Source: a virus. From it: a stretch of 31,584 nt of DNA. Position 1 is the stretch's first letter; every line of letters starts with the position of its first letter. The stretch lies in the IMG/VR virus record IMGVR_UViG_3300032285_001048, positions 1-31,584 of that record; one strand, 5' to 3'. The notes beneath the pieces are model-generated. The model worked only from the letters and a program-made list of their open reading frames with translations. It was not told the origin of the DNA and did no database searches. Shown piece by piece: positions 17,956 to 26,238 of the stretch. Made by a program: the position numbers and the translations under genes.

Positions 17956-20175
17956 TTACTCCTTTGGGGGTTCACTGATACGTCTTTGCATTGCTCTTGC
18001 AAATGGGCTGTCTGTCAATTCACCAAGCGCAAAACGCTTTGTTCTTGACAACAATGATGTAAGGTCGCCAGGAGGAAGCTGTGCTCCTTCAAACATCCCA
18101 CGCATGTTTAACTGTCTTCCAGCAAGACCAGCTTCATACAAAGGATGGCTTTCAGGCAAATATTTAGTCAATTCACCTAAACGCTCAAGACTGACGTTAC
18201 CTTGCAATATGCCGTTCTTTCTTTCAAGTTCCAACAATAAAGAGTTGGCAGCATATTTTTTGTTTGTGTCTTTGAACAAATCTGCTATTTCAGGATTGCT
18301 TCTCTCAATAGCTGCATCTATTTCACGCAACAACTGACCAGCTCTGTACTTATCTTGACCAGACAATCTGTACGTCAAGTCAGATAAGTTGCTTCTCAAT
18401 GCTTGCAGTTCTCGTCCATTAACTCCACCAGCCATAGACACTTGAGGATTTAATGCAGGCTCAGAAGCGACAGTTTCTTCAATGACATTTGGTTTCCAAT
18501 TAGCACGATAAAACTCTTCTACTTCTTTTGCCAATCCAATATGACCAGTTACACGTTCGTAAATAGATTTCCATGTCTTAGCAACATTGGCAAAGAACTT
18601 CTCAACAACAGTTGTAGGTTCTTTTGTTGTGGTTATCCATCGTGAGGTTTGTTCGGCAAACCACTCTGCAAAATTACGCAAATACTTCTGCTCATACTCT
18701 CTGCTTGGTATTTTTGTTCTGAAGTCTTCAGAGTACTTCGCTGCCGTTATTGGGCGATATTGTTCAGTCGTTTTTGTGCCAAGCCTTGTGCTTTTACGAT
18801 GTTGCTCAAAGGCTTTGTAAATTTCTGATTGAACATTTGGCGGTGCGTATCTCAACAAATGATGTTCAGCAACATGACCAAATTCATGCAAAGCAGTGGC
18901 AATCGCACCTTCTCTATCCATGCCTGTGCGAATGACAATGTTTCCTGAAGTACCTGCCATTCCGTACGTGTTTCCATCTTTATCTACGCCAAACCAAACC
19001 TTTGGCTTGACACCAAGATTCAGATTTTTTGCCAATTCATCAATGGTTTTTTGTACTTCAGATGCGTGTTCAGGCGCATTTTTGGCAGTTGCCTCTACCA
19101 AATTTGACCACTCTCTACGCATGTTTGCGCTCATTGGGTCTGGTTCTGACAAAGGCGAAAATGGCTTTTTCTTGTAAGCAGCCAAACGCTGATTCAATGC
19201 CTGTATTTCATTCCATCGGCCCAAAATATTGTCAGCAGTCTTTGAGATGCCAGAAACTTTTGCGGGGTCAATAGACGCTTCAAATTCAGCCGCTTTGTTG
19301 GCTGCATTGGCAAGAGTCTCATCAATTTTCAATTCTTTTGGCTTTGCTTCTGTACCAAAAATTTCATCGTATTTTGAACCCAGTTGTTTTTGGGTATTTT
19401 CAAGATGAGGTTTTGTAACTTTACCAAGACCAGCTTTATTTCCTGTAGCAGAAGTCACCTCTTCGTTGGCAAGAGTTTGATTTTTTCTCATCCTCTTCAA
19501 GTCGTAACCAGGTGAACCCAAAGGCTTGACTTCTCTCAACTGACCAGGTTCAAACTCATACCCCATAGCTTCACGTTTTCTTGCAAGCTGTTCAACAGAT
19601 GGAGTAGTCTTTCCAACAACAGCTTCAACGCCTCTACGAATGGGATATGCAGCACCAGTCCTTAAACCTTTGCCTAATTCTTCGGCTCTGGAAGTGGCTC
19701 TTTGAATAGCGGGTAAAGCGGCTACTTGCCTTGCAGCGGGAGCGGCAGCTTGCATTGCGCCTTCAACAGCGCCACCCATTCCCAACACGGGCGGCAATCC
19801 TTCTAATGCCTTGCCTAATTTTTCAGCAACAGCCTGACCACCACGGGTTTTGAATTGATACCCGTACTTTTGCATAAAGTCAGCCATAGGCTCGGCTTTG
19901 CCACCAGTAGCTACAGCACCAATCAAACTGGCAGGTATGTTTTGAACCATTGATATTGGCACTTCAGGGGCTGCCAATACTTGTTCAAAAAATCCTGGCT
20001 CTTGCTTTTTGGCAACTTTTGCACGTTCTTTTGCTTGTCTTTCGCTTACAGCAAGACTTTCTTTTGTCGGAACTGATAAATCTACAGGCGCAGCAGTATC
20101 TCTCGCATCAAACTTATCAAAAGGATTTGATGTGCTTGCAGATTTATCAAATGCGTCAAAAGGATTTGTAGCCAT
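17956..20175 (-). CDS. Large internal/ejection-type protein with HExxH metalloprotease domain (739 aa)
   Basis: N-terminal NPFDAFD/NPFDKFD repeats, Ala-rich helices at about 130-170 and a long coiled region are typical of internal virion proteins ejected with DNA. Inside, HEFGHVAEHH (430-439) is a zinc metalloprotease motif with Glu431 as catalytic base; FAEWFAEQ near 502-509 gives a candidate third ligand. The region about 390-560 forms this domain, flanked by helical ejection-protein sequence. It could cut cell-wall peptides or virion proteins. The start overlaps the upstream stop by 1 nt. Confidence 0.78.
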   Translation of the reverse strand: MATNPFDAFDKSASTSNPFDKFDARDTAAPVDLSVPTKESLAVSERQAKERAKVAKKQEPGFFEQVLAAPEVPISMVQNIPASLIGAVATGGKAEPMADFMQKYGYQFKTRGGQAVAEKLGKALEGLPPVLGMGGAVEGAMQAAAPAARQVAALPAIQRATSRAEELGKGLRTGAAYPIRRGVEAVVGKTTPSVEQLARKREAMGYEFEPGQLREVKPLGSPGYDLKRMRKNQTLANEEVTSATGNKAGLGKVTKPHLENTQKQLGSKYDEIFGTEAKPKELKIDETLANAANKAAEFEASIDPAKVSGISKTADNILGRWNEIQALNQRLAAYKKKPFSPLSEPDPMSANMRREWSNLVEATAKNAPEHASEVQKTIDELAKNLNLGVKPKVWFGVDKDGNTYGMAGTSGNIVIRTGMDREGAIATALHEFGHVAEHHLLRYAPPNVQSEIYKAFEQHRKSTRLGTKTTEQYRPITAAKYSEDFRTKIPSREYEQKYLRNFAEWFAEQTSRWITTTKEPTTVVEKFFANVAKTWKSIYERVTGHIGLAKEVEEFYRANWKPNVIEETVASEPALNPQVSMAGGVNGRELQALRSNLSDLTYRLSGQDKYRAGQLLREIDAAIERSNPEIADLFKDTNKKYAANSLLLELERKNGILQGNVSLERLGELTKYLPESHPLYEAGLAGRQLNMRGMFEGAQLPPGDLTSLLSRTKRFALGELTDSPFARAMQRRISEPPKE

Positions 20176-21692
20176 TACATTCCCTCTGGCAAATAGCCAT
20201 ATTTTGATTTGAACTGCTCTTTGAACTCAGGATGTTGTTTCAAATACTGAACAGCCTCTGTTGGAGCTTGAACTCTACTGGAAGGTTGAGGTGCAGAAGC
20301 GGCAGATGGTCTTTTCTTATCAACAAAAGTCTGTCTGACAATATCAGGCAATCTTGTTTCAAAGTCATGCCGACCTGTGGCAGATTCATAATGTGCTCTT
20401 GTTGTATCAAGGCGGCTATAAATCAATTCTTTGACTGTATCAATAGCACCTTGCAACTGTGCTGGAGACTTGATTTCACTGAAAATTTGTTCAGCTTCTT
20501 TACGGTCTGCCAATGCGCCAGCAGTACCCGTAATAGCTTTAACAACTTCACCCGCAACAGCTTGTTTTGCAGCGTTGAAATTGGTTACTTCTGGATTTCC
20601 AGTTTGAACAGCAATGTAATTCAATGCTTGGTTGGCAAGTTGTGTATCTTTGTTATTCAGAGCTTCACCAAGAGTCTCTAAACTTTGCAAGTGACCTGCA
20701 ACTGTTGTAAACGCTTGCAACTGTTTTGCACCAGTACCGTTGGGATTGGTGTAGTTCCTCAAAGCTAAATCACGCTGTCCATAATCCATTTCGTTGTAAT
20801 TTGGATTGATTTGACGGACACGGGCCATGATTTGTGGACGAGTTTTGTCTCTCAAACCTGGTGGTTTTTGTGCATAGTTGGCAATAGCTTGTGCGCTACT
20901 TTCAACGTCACTTGTCACATTTGCACCAGCAGGGGCTGTACCCAGACCAGCTTTTACACCTGCTCTGAAAGCAATCTCAGCTTCTTTTGCTTTCAGTTTT
21001 TCATACGATTCAATGCCTTTATCAATACCCTTGTGTAAATCTTTTACGGTGTTGTAAGCATTGAGCAAATAACCTTTGTCAAGTTGAGCCTGAACAATGG
21101 CACTGCCAGCTTTGACAGCAGCCATCTTTGCTTCTGCCATTGCAGCATCTTTGTCGATAGGTGCTAACTTGATAGCATCTTCCATCTCTCTGCGGAACTC
21201 TTCATGTTTCTTAATCATGGCCTTGAAGTTCTTATCAAACTCTGTGGCTTCTTTTTTGTACAAGTCACCACGACCTTTTTGATAACCCTCAAGCATGGCA
21301 TTCATGTTTCCCAATGCCATCTGTGCATTGTTCTTGCCAGCAACTGCTCCAATCACGCTGATTAACGAAAACAAGCCAGCAATATCTTGCACATTGTCTT
21401 TTGTTGGAACAAACGCAGGAAGTGGTTCTGTTTCTAGTTTGCCTTGATATGCTTGTTGAGCACCACGAATATCTTCAGCTTGTTTTTTTGTACTTTCTTG
21501 TTCAGCCGTAGCAATCATTTCTTCTTGCTGTTGCTTGGCTTTTGCCGCACGACCTTCTGCCTCAGTAATACCAGTTTGAAGCTGCGATTCACTTGTAATG
21601 TATGGCTCATCCAAAACTTGCCGTGTACGCAAAGATTTGGCTAATCCTGCATCAATATCAGATTTTGGTTCTTTAACAGCTTGTGTTGCCAT
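20175..21692 (-). CDS. Internal/ejection-type virion protein (505 aa)
   Basis: Lys/Ala/Glu/Gln-rich, mostly helical. An N-terminal coiled coil (AKAKQQQEEMIATAEQESTKKQ), a hydrophobic patch near 105-125 (DIAGLFSLISVIGAVAG), long helices, and a C-terminal YLKQHPEFKEQFKSKYGYLPEG motif. Its place beside the HExxH protein and two other Ala-rich genes fits an ejection-protein set. The ATG follows the upstream stop by two nucleotides. Confidence 0.7.
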   Translation of the reverse strand: MATQAVKEPKSDIDAGLAKSLRTRQVLDEPYITSESQLQTGITEAEGRAAKAKQQQEEMIATAEQESTKKQAEDIRGAQQAYQGKLETEPLPAFVPTKDNVQDIAGLFSLISVIGAVAGKNNAQMALGNMNAMLEGYQKGRGDLYKKEATEFDKNFKAMIKKHEEFRREMEDAIKLAPIDKDAAMAEAKMAAVKAGSAIVQAQLDKGYLLNAYNTVKDLHKGIDKGIESYEKLKAKEAEIAFRAGVKAGLGTAPAGANVTSDVESSAQAIANYAQKPPGLRDKTRPQIMARVRQINPNYNEMDYGQRDLALRNYTNPNGTGAKQLQAFTTVAGHLQSLETLGEALNNKDTQLANQALNYIAVQTGNPEVTNFNAAKQAVAGEVVKAITGTAGALADRKEAEQIFSEIKSPAQLQGAIDTVKELIYSRLDTTRAHYESATGRHDFETRLPDIVRQTFVDKKRPSAASAPQPSSRVQAPTEAVQYLKQHPEFKEQFKSKYGYLPEGM

Positions 21693-21694
21693 GA

Positions 21695-22711
21695 TTAAGC
21701 CTGTGGTGTGGGTTGAGCAGGTGCGCCAGCGGTTTGAGGAGCAACACCGTACAAGGTACGCATGATGTTATTCATGTAGTTACTGCTCAACTGTTGGACA
21801 TACTGGTCAGCTTGCAAACCAGATTTGATAGCACCCAAAGCAATGTTGTCTCCAATGCCAGACAACTTCAATCCGTAGTCGTACTGCTGTTGCAACAAAT
21901 TATTACGGAATGCTTCTATTTGAGCGGCTGATTGCTGTGCGCCTACACCGCCACGGGAAGAGGCCTGTTGTGCCAACTGAGCCTGAACCGTTTGCATTTG
22001 TTGCTGTGCGGCAGGAGTCAACTCGCCACGTTGGGCAGCGGCAGAAAGTTGTTGGCCTTGTTGCTGATATGGACGAGCCATAGATTGCATTTCTTCTTTG
22101 GCAGCTTGACCTTGTTTGGCGGCTTTGTTTGCCATCAAAGTGGCAGCTAAAGACTGAAGACCACCCACACCCAATTTTTCCAACCTGTCACCTTTGGACA
22201 AATAATCTTTCAACTTGTCCATGTAACCTGGTTCGGTAGGAGCAGGTTCTGCTACTGGTGGCTTGCCGTAATCAGGGCCGTAAGTTGTTACGCCTGTTGG
22301 TGTTGGGCCAGCAGTGACTGTTGGTGCGGCTGTAGGAACAATCTGAGGAAAAACTTCAGGCCTTGCATACGATGCCGCCATAGCAGCAGGGTTGTATGCT
22401 GGAGCAGGTGCAGGAGCAGCGGCTGGAGCAGGTGGTAAATCTGTGCCTACAGGGGCAGCGGCTGTCTCAACAGGCTGAGTAGTTACGTCACCAGTAGGGA
22501 AGTTAGACTCAAAAGACATGCTCTCATCTTCAAAAGATGGAATGCCAGTGTCAGCATGGGGTTTACCACTACCACCTTGAGCTTTGAGCAAGGCAGCTTC
22601 TTCTGGGGTGATGTAGGCAAGCATGTGCCCTTCAGGAGCTTTTGCTTGAAGCAATTTAGCAATCTGACGCACATCTGCGCCCATGCGGGTCATTTTCTTT
22701 AGCGTTGCCAT
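21695..22711 (-). CDS. Pro/Ala/Gln-rich internal virion protein (338 aa)
   Basis: Starts with a basic helix (LKKMTRMGADVRQIAKLL), then a disordered Pro/Ala region at about 80-170 (PPAPAAAPAPAPAYNP) and a Gln-rich helical half (QQQGQQLSAAAQRGEL, LAQQASSRGG). It ends NIMRTLYGVAPQTAGAP. The composition matches ejection proteins near the tail gene clusters of podoviruses. It abuts the preceding stop with no gap. Confidence 0.68.
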   Translation of the reverse strand: MATLKKMTRMGADVRQIAKLLQAKAPEGHMLAYITPEEAALLKAQGGSGKPHADTGIPSFEDESMSFESNFPTGDVTTQPVETAAAPVGTDLPPAPAAAPAPAPAYNPAAMAASYARPEVFPQIVPTAAPTVTAGPTPTGVTTYGPDYGKPPVAEPAPTEPGYMDKLKDYLSKGDRLEKLGVGGLQSLAATLMANKAAKQGQAAKEEMQSMARPYQQQGQQLSAAAQRGELTPAAQQQMQTVQAQLAQQASSRGGVGAQQSAAQIEAFRNNLLQQQYDYGLKLSGIGDNIALGAIKSGLQADQYVQQLSSNYMNNIMRTLYGVAPQTAGAPAQPTPQA

Positions 22712-23857
22712 TTAGACTCCCAGAGCATCTTTGAGGCGCAAGGAGGCCTCGTTCCACACGTTTTGACGGGCCTTGCCTGATTCTTTACTCTCAATTTCAC
22801 CCGCTCCACGCTCTCCTGTCAAGCCGACAGTAGTGCCTGTCGTAGCACCTCCAGTGGGTACAGGAGATGTACCGCCAGCAGCAGGTGCGCCTGGGACTTT
22901 TGGCCCAAGACCAAACAATTCTGACAAAGCGCCAGAAATAACTGGTCTTGCAAGGGCTTCTGTTGTCTTTGAAATAGCAGGTTCAGGTTTAGCTGTAACC
23001 GTGGTTGGCTCTTTGTAAGGCGTTTCTGGTGTTGTGCCTGTAATAGATGTATCAAAAGAAGGTGGAGTCAGCTTGTCAGCAGCAGAAGTTGCCGCAGGTT
23101 GCAATCCACCTGTATCTGTACCCGCTACTTTACCTGTGCTTGGTGGCACATAGGGAGACTTTGCCAAAGAAGGGGGCAAGATAACGTTAGGGTCAACAAT
23201 CAAGCCAGAAGCACCACCCATAGAATCCATTGTGGCTGGTACTTTGTCAGTCAAGCCAAGACCGCTGACTTTTGTTTGGTCACCAGCAAGGGTAGTTCCT
23301 GCACCTGGAACGGCTTTGATGCCACCACCAGTTTCAGGAGGAGCTAATGCTTCCTTGCTGTATTCAATAGCGCCAGTAGTTCCACCCGCAACAACGGCAG
23401 AAGACAACCCGTCTTTCAAAGCATCACCTAATGATTTACCAGAAGCAACCGCAGATATAACAGTAGATGTAGATGCACCAGCAGCAGAGGAGGCAACTTT
23501 TGCCAATGTGGTGCTTGCTCCAGCTTCAGTAGCGGCAGTACCAGCGGCACTACCAGCCTGACCGCCTACATAACTACTTACAGCAGCTTTTGCAATATCT
23601 TCAATTTTCCCGCCATTCATGGCAGATACAGCGGCAGAAGCCACTACAGGTGGAACACCCAGAGCAGTCAAAGCTATGGTTTCAATTACAGGCAAAGGAT
23701 TTTTAACAATGTTTGTAATGGTGTTTCCAACAAAATTTAACGCTTTACCAAGAAGACCTCCAGTGTCTTGGCTAAGAGAACGCATAGGTTTTCCAGTCAA
23801 GACATCAGTTGCTGCTCCAACTACATTTGATACCGCTTGTACTACGCCACCCATCAT
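22712..23857 (-). CDS. Gly/Ala/Thr-rich internal virion protein (381 aa)
   Basis: The N-terminal half contains several amphipathic hydrophobic stretches (VIETIALTALGVPPVVASAA, YVGGQAGSAAGTAATEAG) that could insert in a membrane during DNA ejection. The middle is disordered and Pro/Thr-rich. It ends ARQNVWNEASLRLKDALGV. GAGGTG precedes the tandem ATGATG start, which overlaps the upstream stop by 4 nt. Confidence 0.66.
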   Translation of the reverse strand: MMGGVVQAVSNVVGAATDVLTGKPMRSLSQDTGGLLGKALNFVGNTITNIVKNPLPVIETIALTALGVPPVVASAAVSAMNGGKIEDIAKAAVSSYVGGQAGSAAGTAATEAGASTTLAKVASSAAGASTSTVISAVASGKSLGDALKDGLSSAVVAGGTTGAIEYSKEALAPPETGGGIKAVPGAGTTLAGDQTKVSGLGLTDKVPATMDSMGGASGLIVDPNVILPPSLAKSPYVPPSTGKVAGTDTGGLQPAATSAADKLTPPSFDTSITGTTPETPYKEPTTVTAKPEPAISKTTEALARPVISGALSELFGLGPKVPGAPAAGGTSPVPTGGATTGTTVGLTGERGAGEIESKESGKARQNVWNEASLRLKDALGV

Positions 23858-24285
23858 TTCACCTCTATGGTTAATTGATACTGAGCATTGCCCTGTGCAC
23901 CAGGCACTTGCTTGACTTGTACAGGAATCTTTGCGGCATTTAACACACGGGCAATCTGTGAGTTATCAGTGGTTGTGATGCCTTGTTTGAATCCTGCTTT
24001 TTTCATGGCTTCGTACAAGTCTTGTACAGACGCAATCAGCTTGTCTGGTGTCTCAGCAGTAGAGATATGCACTTCAGCAACACCAGGTTGCATGATTGTG
24101 TAAATCAACAAGGTATTGCCAGAACGCAAAATTCTCATCTTGCCTGAATCTATACCCTGCTTCAAAGCTGCATAGACAGAATCAAAATCACCGCCAGAAG
24201 ACTCTACATCTTTTTTGAGAATGTCCAGCATGGGCATGTTGTCCTCACCCTTTTGCTTTTGCATTGTCTGCATTACGTCTGCCAT
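23854..24285 (-). CDS. Possible GNAT-like internal protein (143 aa)
   Basis: A head helix is followed by a beta-alpha core: RILRSGNTLLIYTIMQPGVAEVHISTAETPDK, then a helix (LYEAMKKAGFKQG) and another beta hairpin. In T7-like phages a small acetyltransferase-like protein lies just upstream of the internal virion proteins, and the location here matches. The catalytic GNAT signature is not clear, so only a similar fold is suggested. GGGAG lies 6 nt before the ATG. Confidence 0.55.
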   Translation of the reverse strand: MADVMQTMQKQKGEDNMPMLDILKKDVESSGGDFDSVYAALKQGIDSGKMRILRSGNTLLIYTIMQPGVAEVHISTAETPDKLIASVQDLYEAMKKAGFKQGITTTDNSQIARVLNAAKIPVQVKQVPGAQGNAQYQLTIEVK

Positions 24286-24286
24286 A

Positions 24287-24619
24287 TCAAACTCCCAAAG
24301 ATGCTGCTATTTGTTGATGAATGGTCTGGTGAACACCAATCCAGTCATAAAAGTCCTCTTCCACATTCCAATCACTATCAAGCAACTGGAACGGATTATC
24401 CAACCCTAAGATGCTTGCCAGCCTTTGATGTTCCTGGTTATGCACATACAACCAGTCATCCAGGTTATTCACATCGGCATCTGTCAACGGGTACTTCTGC
24501 ACGGCAATACCGTTGTCACCCAAGATTTCGTAGAACAACTGGTGCTGCACACCGTTTTCAAACAGGAACTCACCGAGGCCATCTTTGTCCCCAAACTTCA
24601 CGTAAGACAATGCCTCCAT
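24287..24619 (-). CDS. Small acidic protein, unknown (110 aa)
   Basis: ATG 24619 is used; the longer frame would need TTG 24625. The protein is acidic and helical with two similar segments, DDWLYVHNQEHQRLASILGL and YDWIGVHQTIHQQIAASLGV, an internal repeat of D-W-x-x-V-H-x-x-x-H. The paired His could bind a metal. It sits between the GNAT-like gene and a membrane protein. No family recognised. Confidence 0.65.
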   Translation of the reverse strand: MEALSYVKFGDKDGLGEFLFENGVQHQLFYEILGDNGIAVQKYPLTDADVNNLDDWLYVHNQEHQRLASILGLDNPFQLLDSDWNVEEDFYDWIGVHQTIHQQIAASLGV

Positions 24620-24621
24620 GT

Positions 24622-24846
24622 TCAATTTTTGTCTGCCTTGTTGTCTAGCTTGTTGAAGATTTGTTTGAGAATATCTTTGACTTCAGCAATGTCATTGCGG
24701 TAATCATCTTTTGCCACATATTCTTTAGGTAATTCATTTATCTTGTCCTCCAGTTTTTGAATCTGTCTGGTCGTTGTATTGATAACGTACACGGCAAGAA
24801 AGCCAGCAATGCTGACTATTCCGTTAAAGATTTGTTGGTTATCCAT
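24622..24846 (-). CDS. Small membrane-anchored coiled-coil protein (74 aa)
   Basis: ATG 24846 is the first good start (MDNQQIFNGI); a GTG at 24855 is possible. Residues about 8-25 (NGIVSIAGFLAVYVINTT) are one membrane helix, followed by a charged coiled coil (RQIQKLEDKINELPKEY and on to KLDNKADK). Similar short proteins are common in late phage operons as unknown membrane or holin-like proteins. The upstream fibre stop is 1 nt away. Confidence 0.65.
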   Translation of the reverse strand: MDNQQIFNGIVSIAGFLAVYVINTTTRQIQKLEDKINELPKEYVAKDDYRNDIAEVKDILKQIFNKLDNKADKN

Positions 24847-24847
24847 G

Positions 24848-25753
24848 TTAAACACCGTAATAAGGAATTTTCACAACAGTAGCGTTAGCTAACGTGAATT
24901 GCAAATAGCCAGCAGGAACAAGAGGAAGGCTTGCAGTTGGCATTGCAGCAGTTGATGAAGCTGTTTGTGAAAGAGAGTTAATAGTTACGCTGTTGTTTCC
25001 ATTTACAACCATCGCACTTGCTGTAGACCCACTTGAGTTTGCAACAAAGTGAATAGAGTTAGCTGACCATGTAGACAGAGCTAAATCTCCACCATAAGCA
25101 ACCAAAAATGATGCGTTAGGAGAAGACACAGCATTGTTAGGAAAACCCGCAGCAGAATAACTGTAGGTTGTACTGTTTGTTCCTAAGTCACTGTAAGCAC
25201 TAAAACCATCATTGATGGTAGAAACACTTGCATACGATGTGTTGCTGTTATTGGTGTTCTGTATAGCAACATAAGAATAAGTAGAACCGTTACCTACAAA
25301 GCTAGAAATGATGCCTATATCAGAAGAAGATAGGTTTCCACCAACATTAAGTGCGCCAGTGTTAGATGATGTTCCTCTATAAGTAACATTGACGTTACCA
25401 GCACTTACATTTGTAAGTGTTGCGTTACCTCCAGTTATAGTGACATTACCACTTACGAAGTTTGTAACATTTGCCGTAGCAATGTTTGCTGTTCCACTTA
25501 CAGTAATGGTAGTGAAGTCTCCAGTGCTTCCACCGTCAACCTTTTGCCAAATACTTCCGTTAAAAACTGCCCAGTCACCTACACCCCACAAAGTAGTTCC
25601 ATCTAGGTTTGTAGAACCAGCTACAGACACAACATAATAGTAACCCTTGGTTCCTACGCTAGAAGTAAGCGTAGGATTGTTTGTAGATGCGTTCCAAGTG
25701 CCTTGATATACAAGTGCGCCTGTTACTCCTGTTTGGGCTACCGTCTTTAACAT
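24848..25753 (-). CDS. Tail fibre/receptor-binding protein (301 aa)
   Basis: The N-terminus has a small domain typical of fibre tips: YQGTWNASTNNPTL, then GYYYVVSVAGS and GVGDWAVFNGSIWQKVDGG, a carbohydrate-contact-type beta fold. The rest is Ser/Thr/Asn/Gly-rich repetitive beta sequence (GNVTITGGNATLTNVSAGNV). It is one of two fibre genes here; together they probably decide host range. TAATCATG junction with the upstream gene. Confidence 0.78.
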   Translation of the reverse strand: MLKTVAQTGVTGALVYQGTWNASTNNPTLTSSVGTKGYYYVVSVAGSTNLDGTTLWGVGDWAVFNGSIWQKVDGGSTGDFTTITVSGTANIATANVTNFVSGNVTITGGNATLTNVSAGNVNVTYRGTSSNTGALNVGGNLSSSDIGIISSFVGNGSTYSYVAIQNTNNSNTSYASVSTINDGFSAYSDLGTNSTTYSYSAAGFPNNAVSSPNASFLVAYGGDLALSTWSANSIHFVANSSGSTASAMVVNGNNSVTINSLSQTASSTAAMPTASLPLVPAGYLQFTLANATVVKIPYYGV

Positions 25754-25755
25754 GA

Positions 25756-26085
25756 TTACATCCCGTCACCTGGCACGATATACACAGCCGCAGTGCTACT
25801 GCTTGTGATACCAGTAAAGTAAGCGTTAGGAACAAATGAAAGAATTTCATCTGTGCCTGGCAATAAAGGTATAGATTTACCTGTAGTGGTGACTACAGCA
25901 GTGTTTGCAGTAGCACCAGCAGAAGTGTCTCCATAGCCTAGAAACACAGTTACAGACCCGCTATTGATGATGCGGTACTGGTTACCACCAAGCGTAGTAG
26001 AGACTGCCTGTATAGGCGTAGGCGCAGATGTGTCGGCAGTAAAGACCACCGTGTTACCTGTCTTGGTAAATGCTTGTGTTCCCAT
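25756..26085 (-). CDS. Beta-rich decoration/fibre-associated protein (109 aa)
   Basis: A beta sandwich with NQYRIINSGSVTVFLGYG, AVVTTTGKSIPLLPGTDEIL and VYIVPGDGM. Strand order and ending resemble the 116-aa protein at 16765, suggesting duplication. It lies between the two fibre genes, so a fibre-base role is likely. It shares the TAATG junction with the gene before it. Confidence 0.66.
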   Translation of the reverse strand: MGTQAFTKTGNTVVFTADTSAPTPIQAVSTTLGGNQYRIINSGSVTVFLGYGDTSAGATANTAVVTTTGKSIPLLPGTDEILSFVPNAYFTGITSSSTAAVYIVPGDGM

Positions 26086-26237
26086 TACTGACTTACCTCA
26101 TCTGCGGGTAGTGGTGTGTTGCCAAGCTCCAGCCAGCGGAGGTATTCTTGGTAGTCACGATTACTTGGGTTAAATGGAATAAATGCGTTGTCTGACAAAC
26201 GCTGAACAATATCTGGTTGTTGTGTTAATTTATACAT
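26085..26237 (-). CDS. Small fibre-associated protein (50 aa)
   Basis: ATG 26237 is used, since GGAG precedes it and the fibre stop is 1 nt away; a longer frame would start inside the fibre gene. The product ends with a pattern common to tail-fibre accessory proteins: RLSDNAFIPFNPSNRDYQEYLRWLELGNTPLPAD. It may cap or help fold the fibre; only its position beside the fibre supports that. Confidence 0.7.
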   Translation of the reverse strand: MYKLTQQPDIVQRLSDNAFIPFNPSNRDYQEYLRWLELGNTPLPADEVSQ

Positions 26238-26238
26238 T

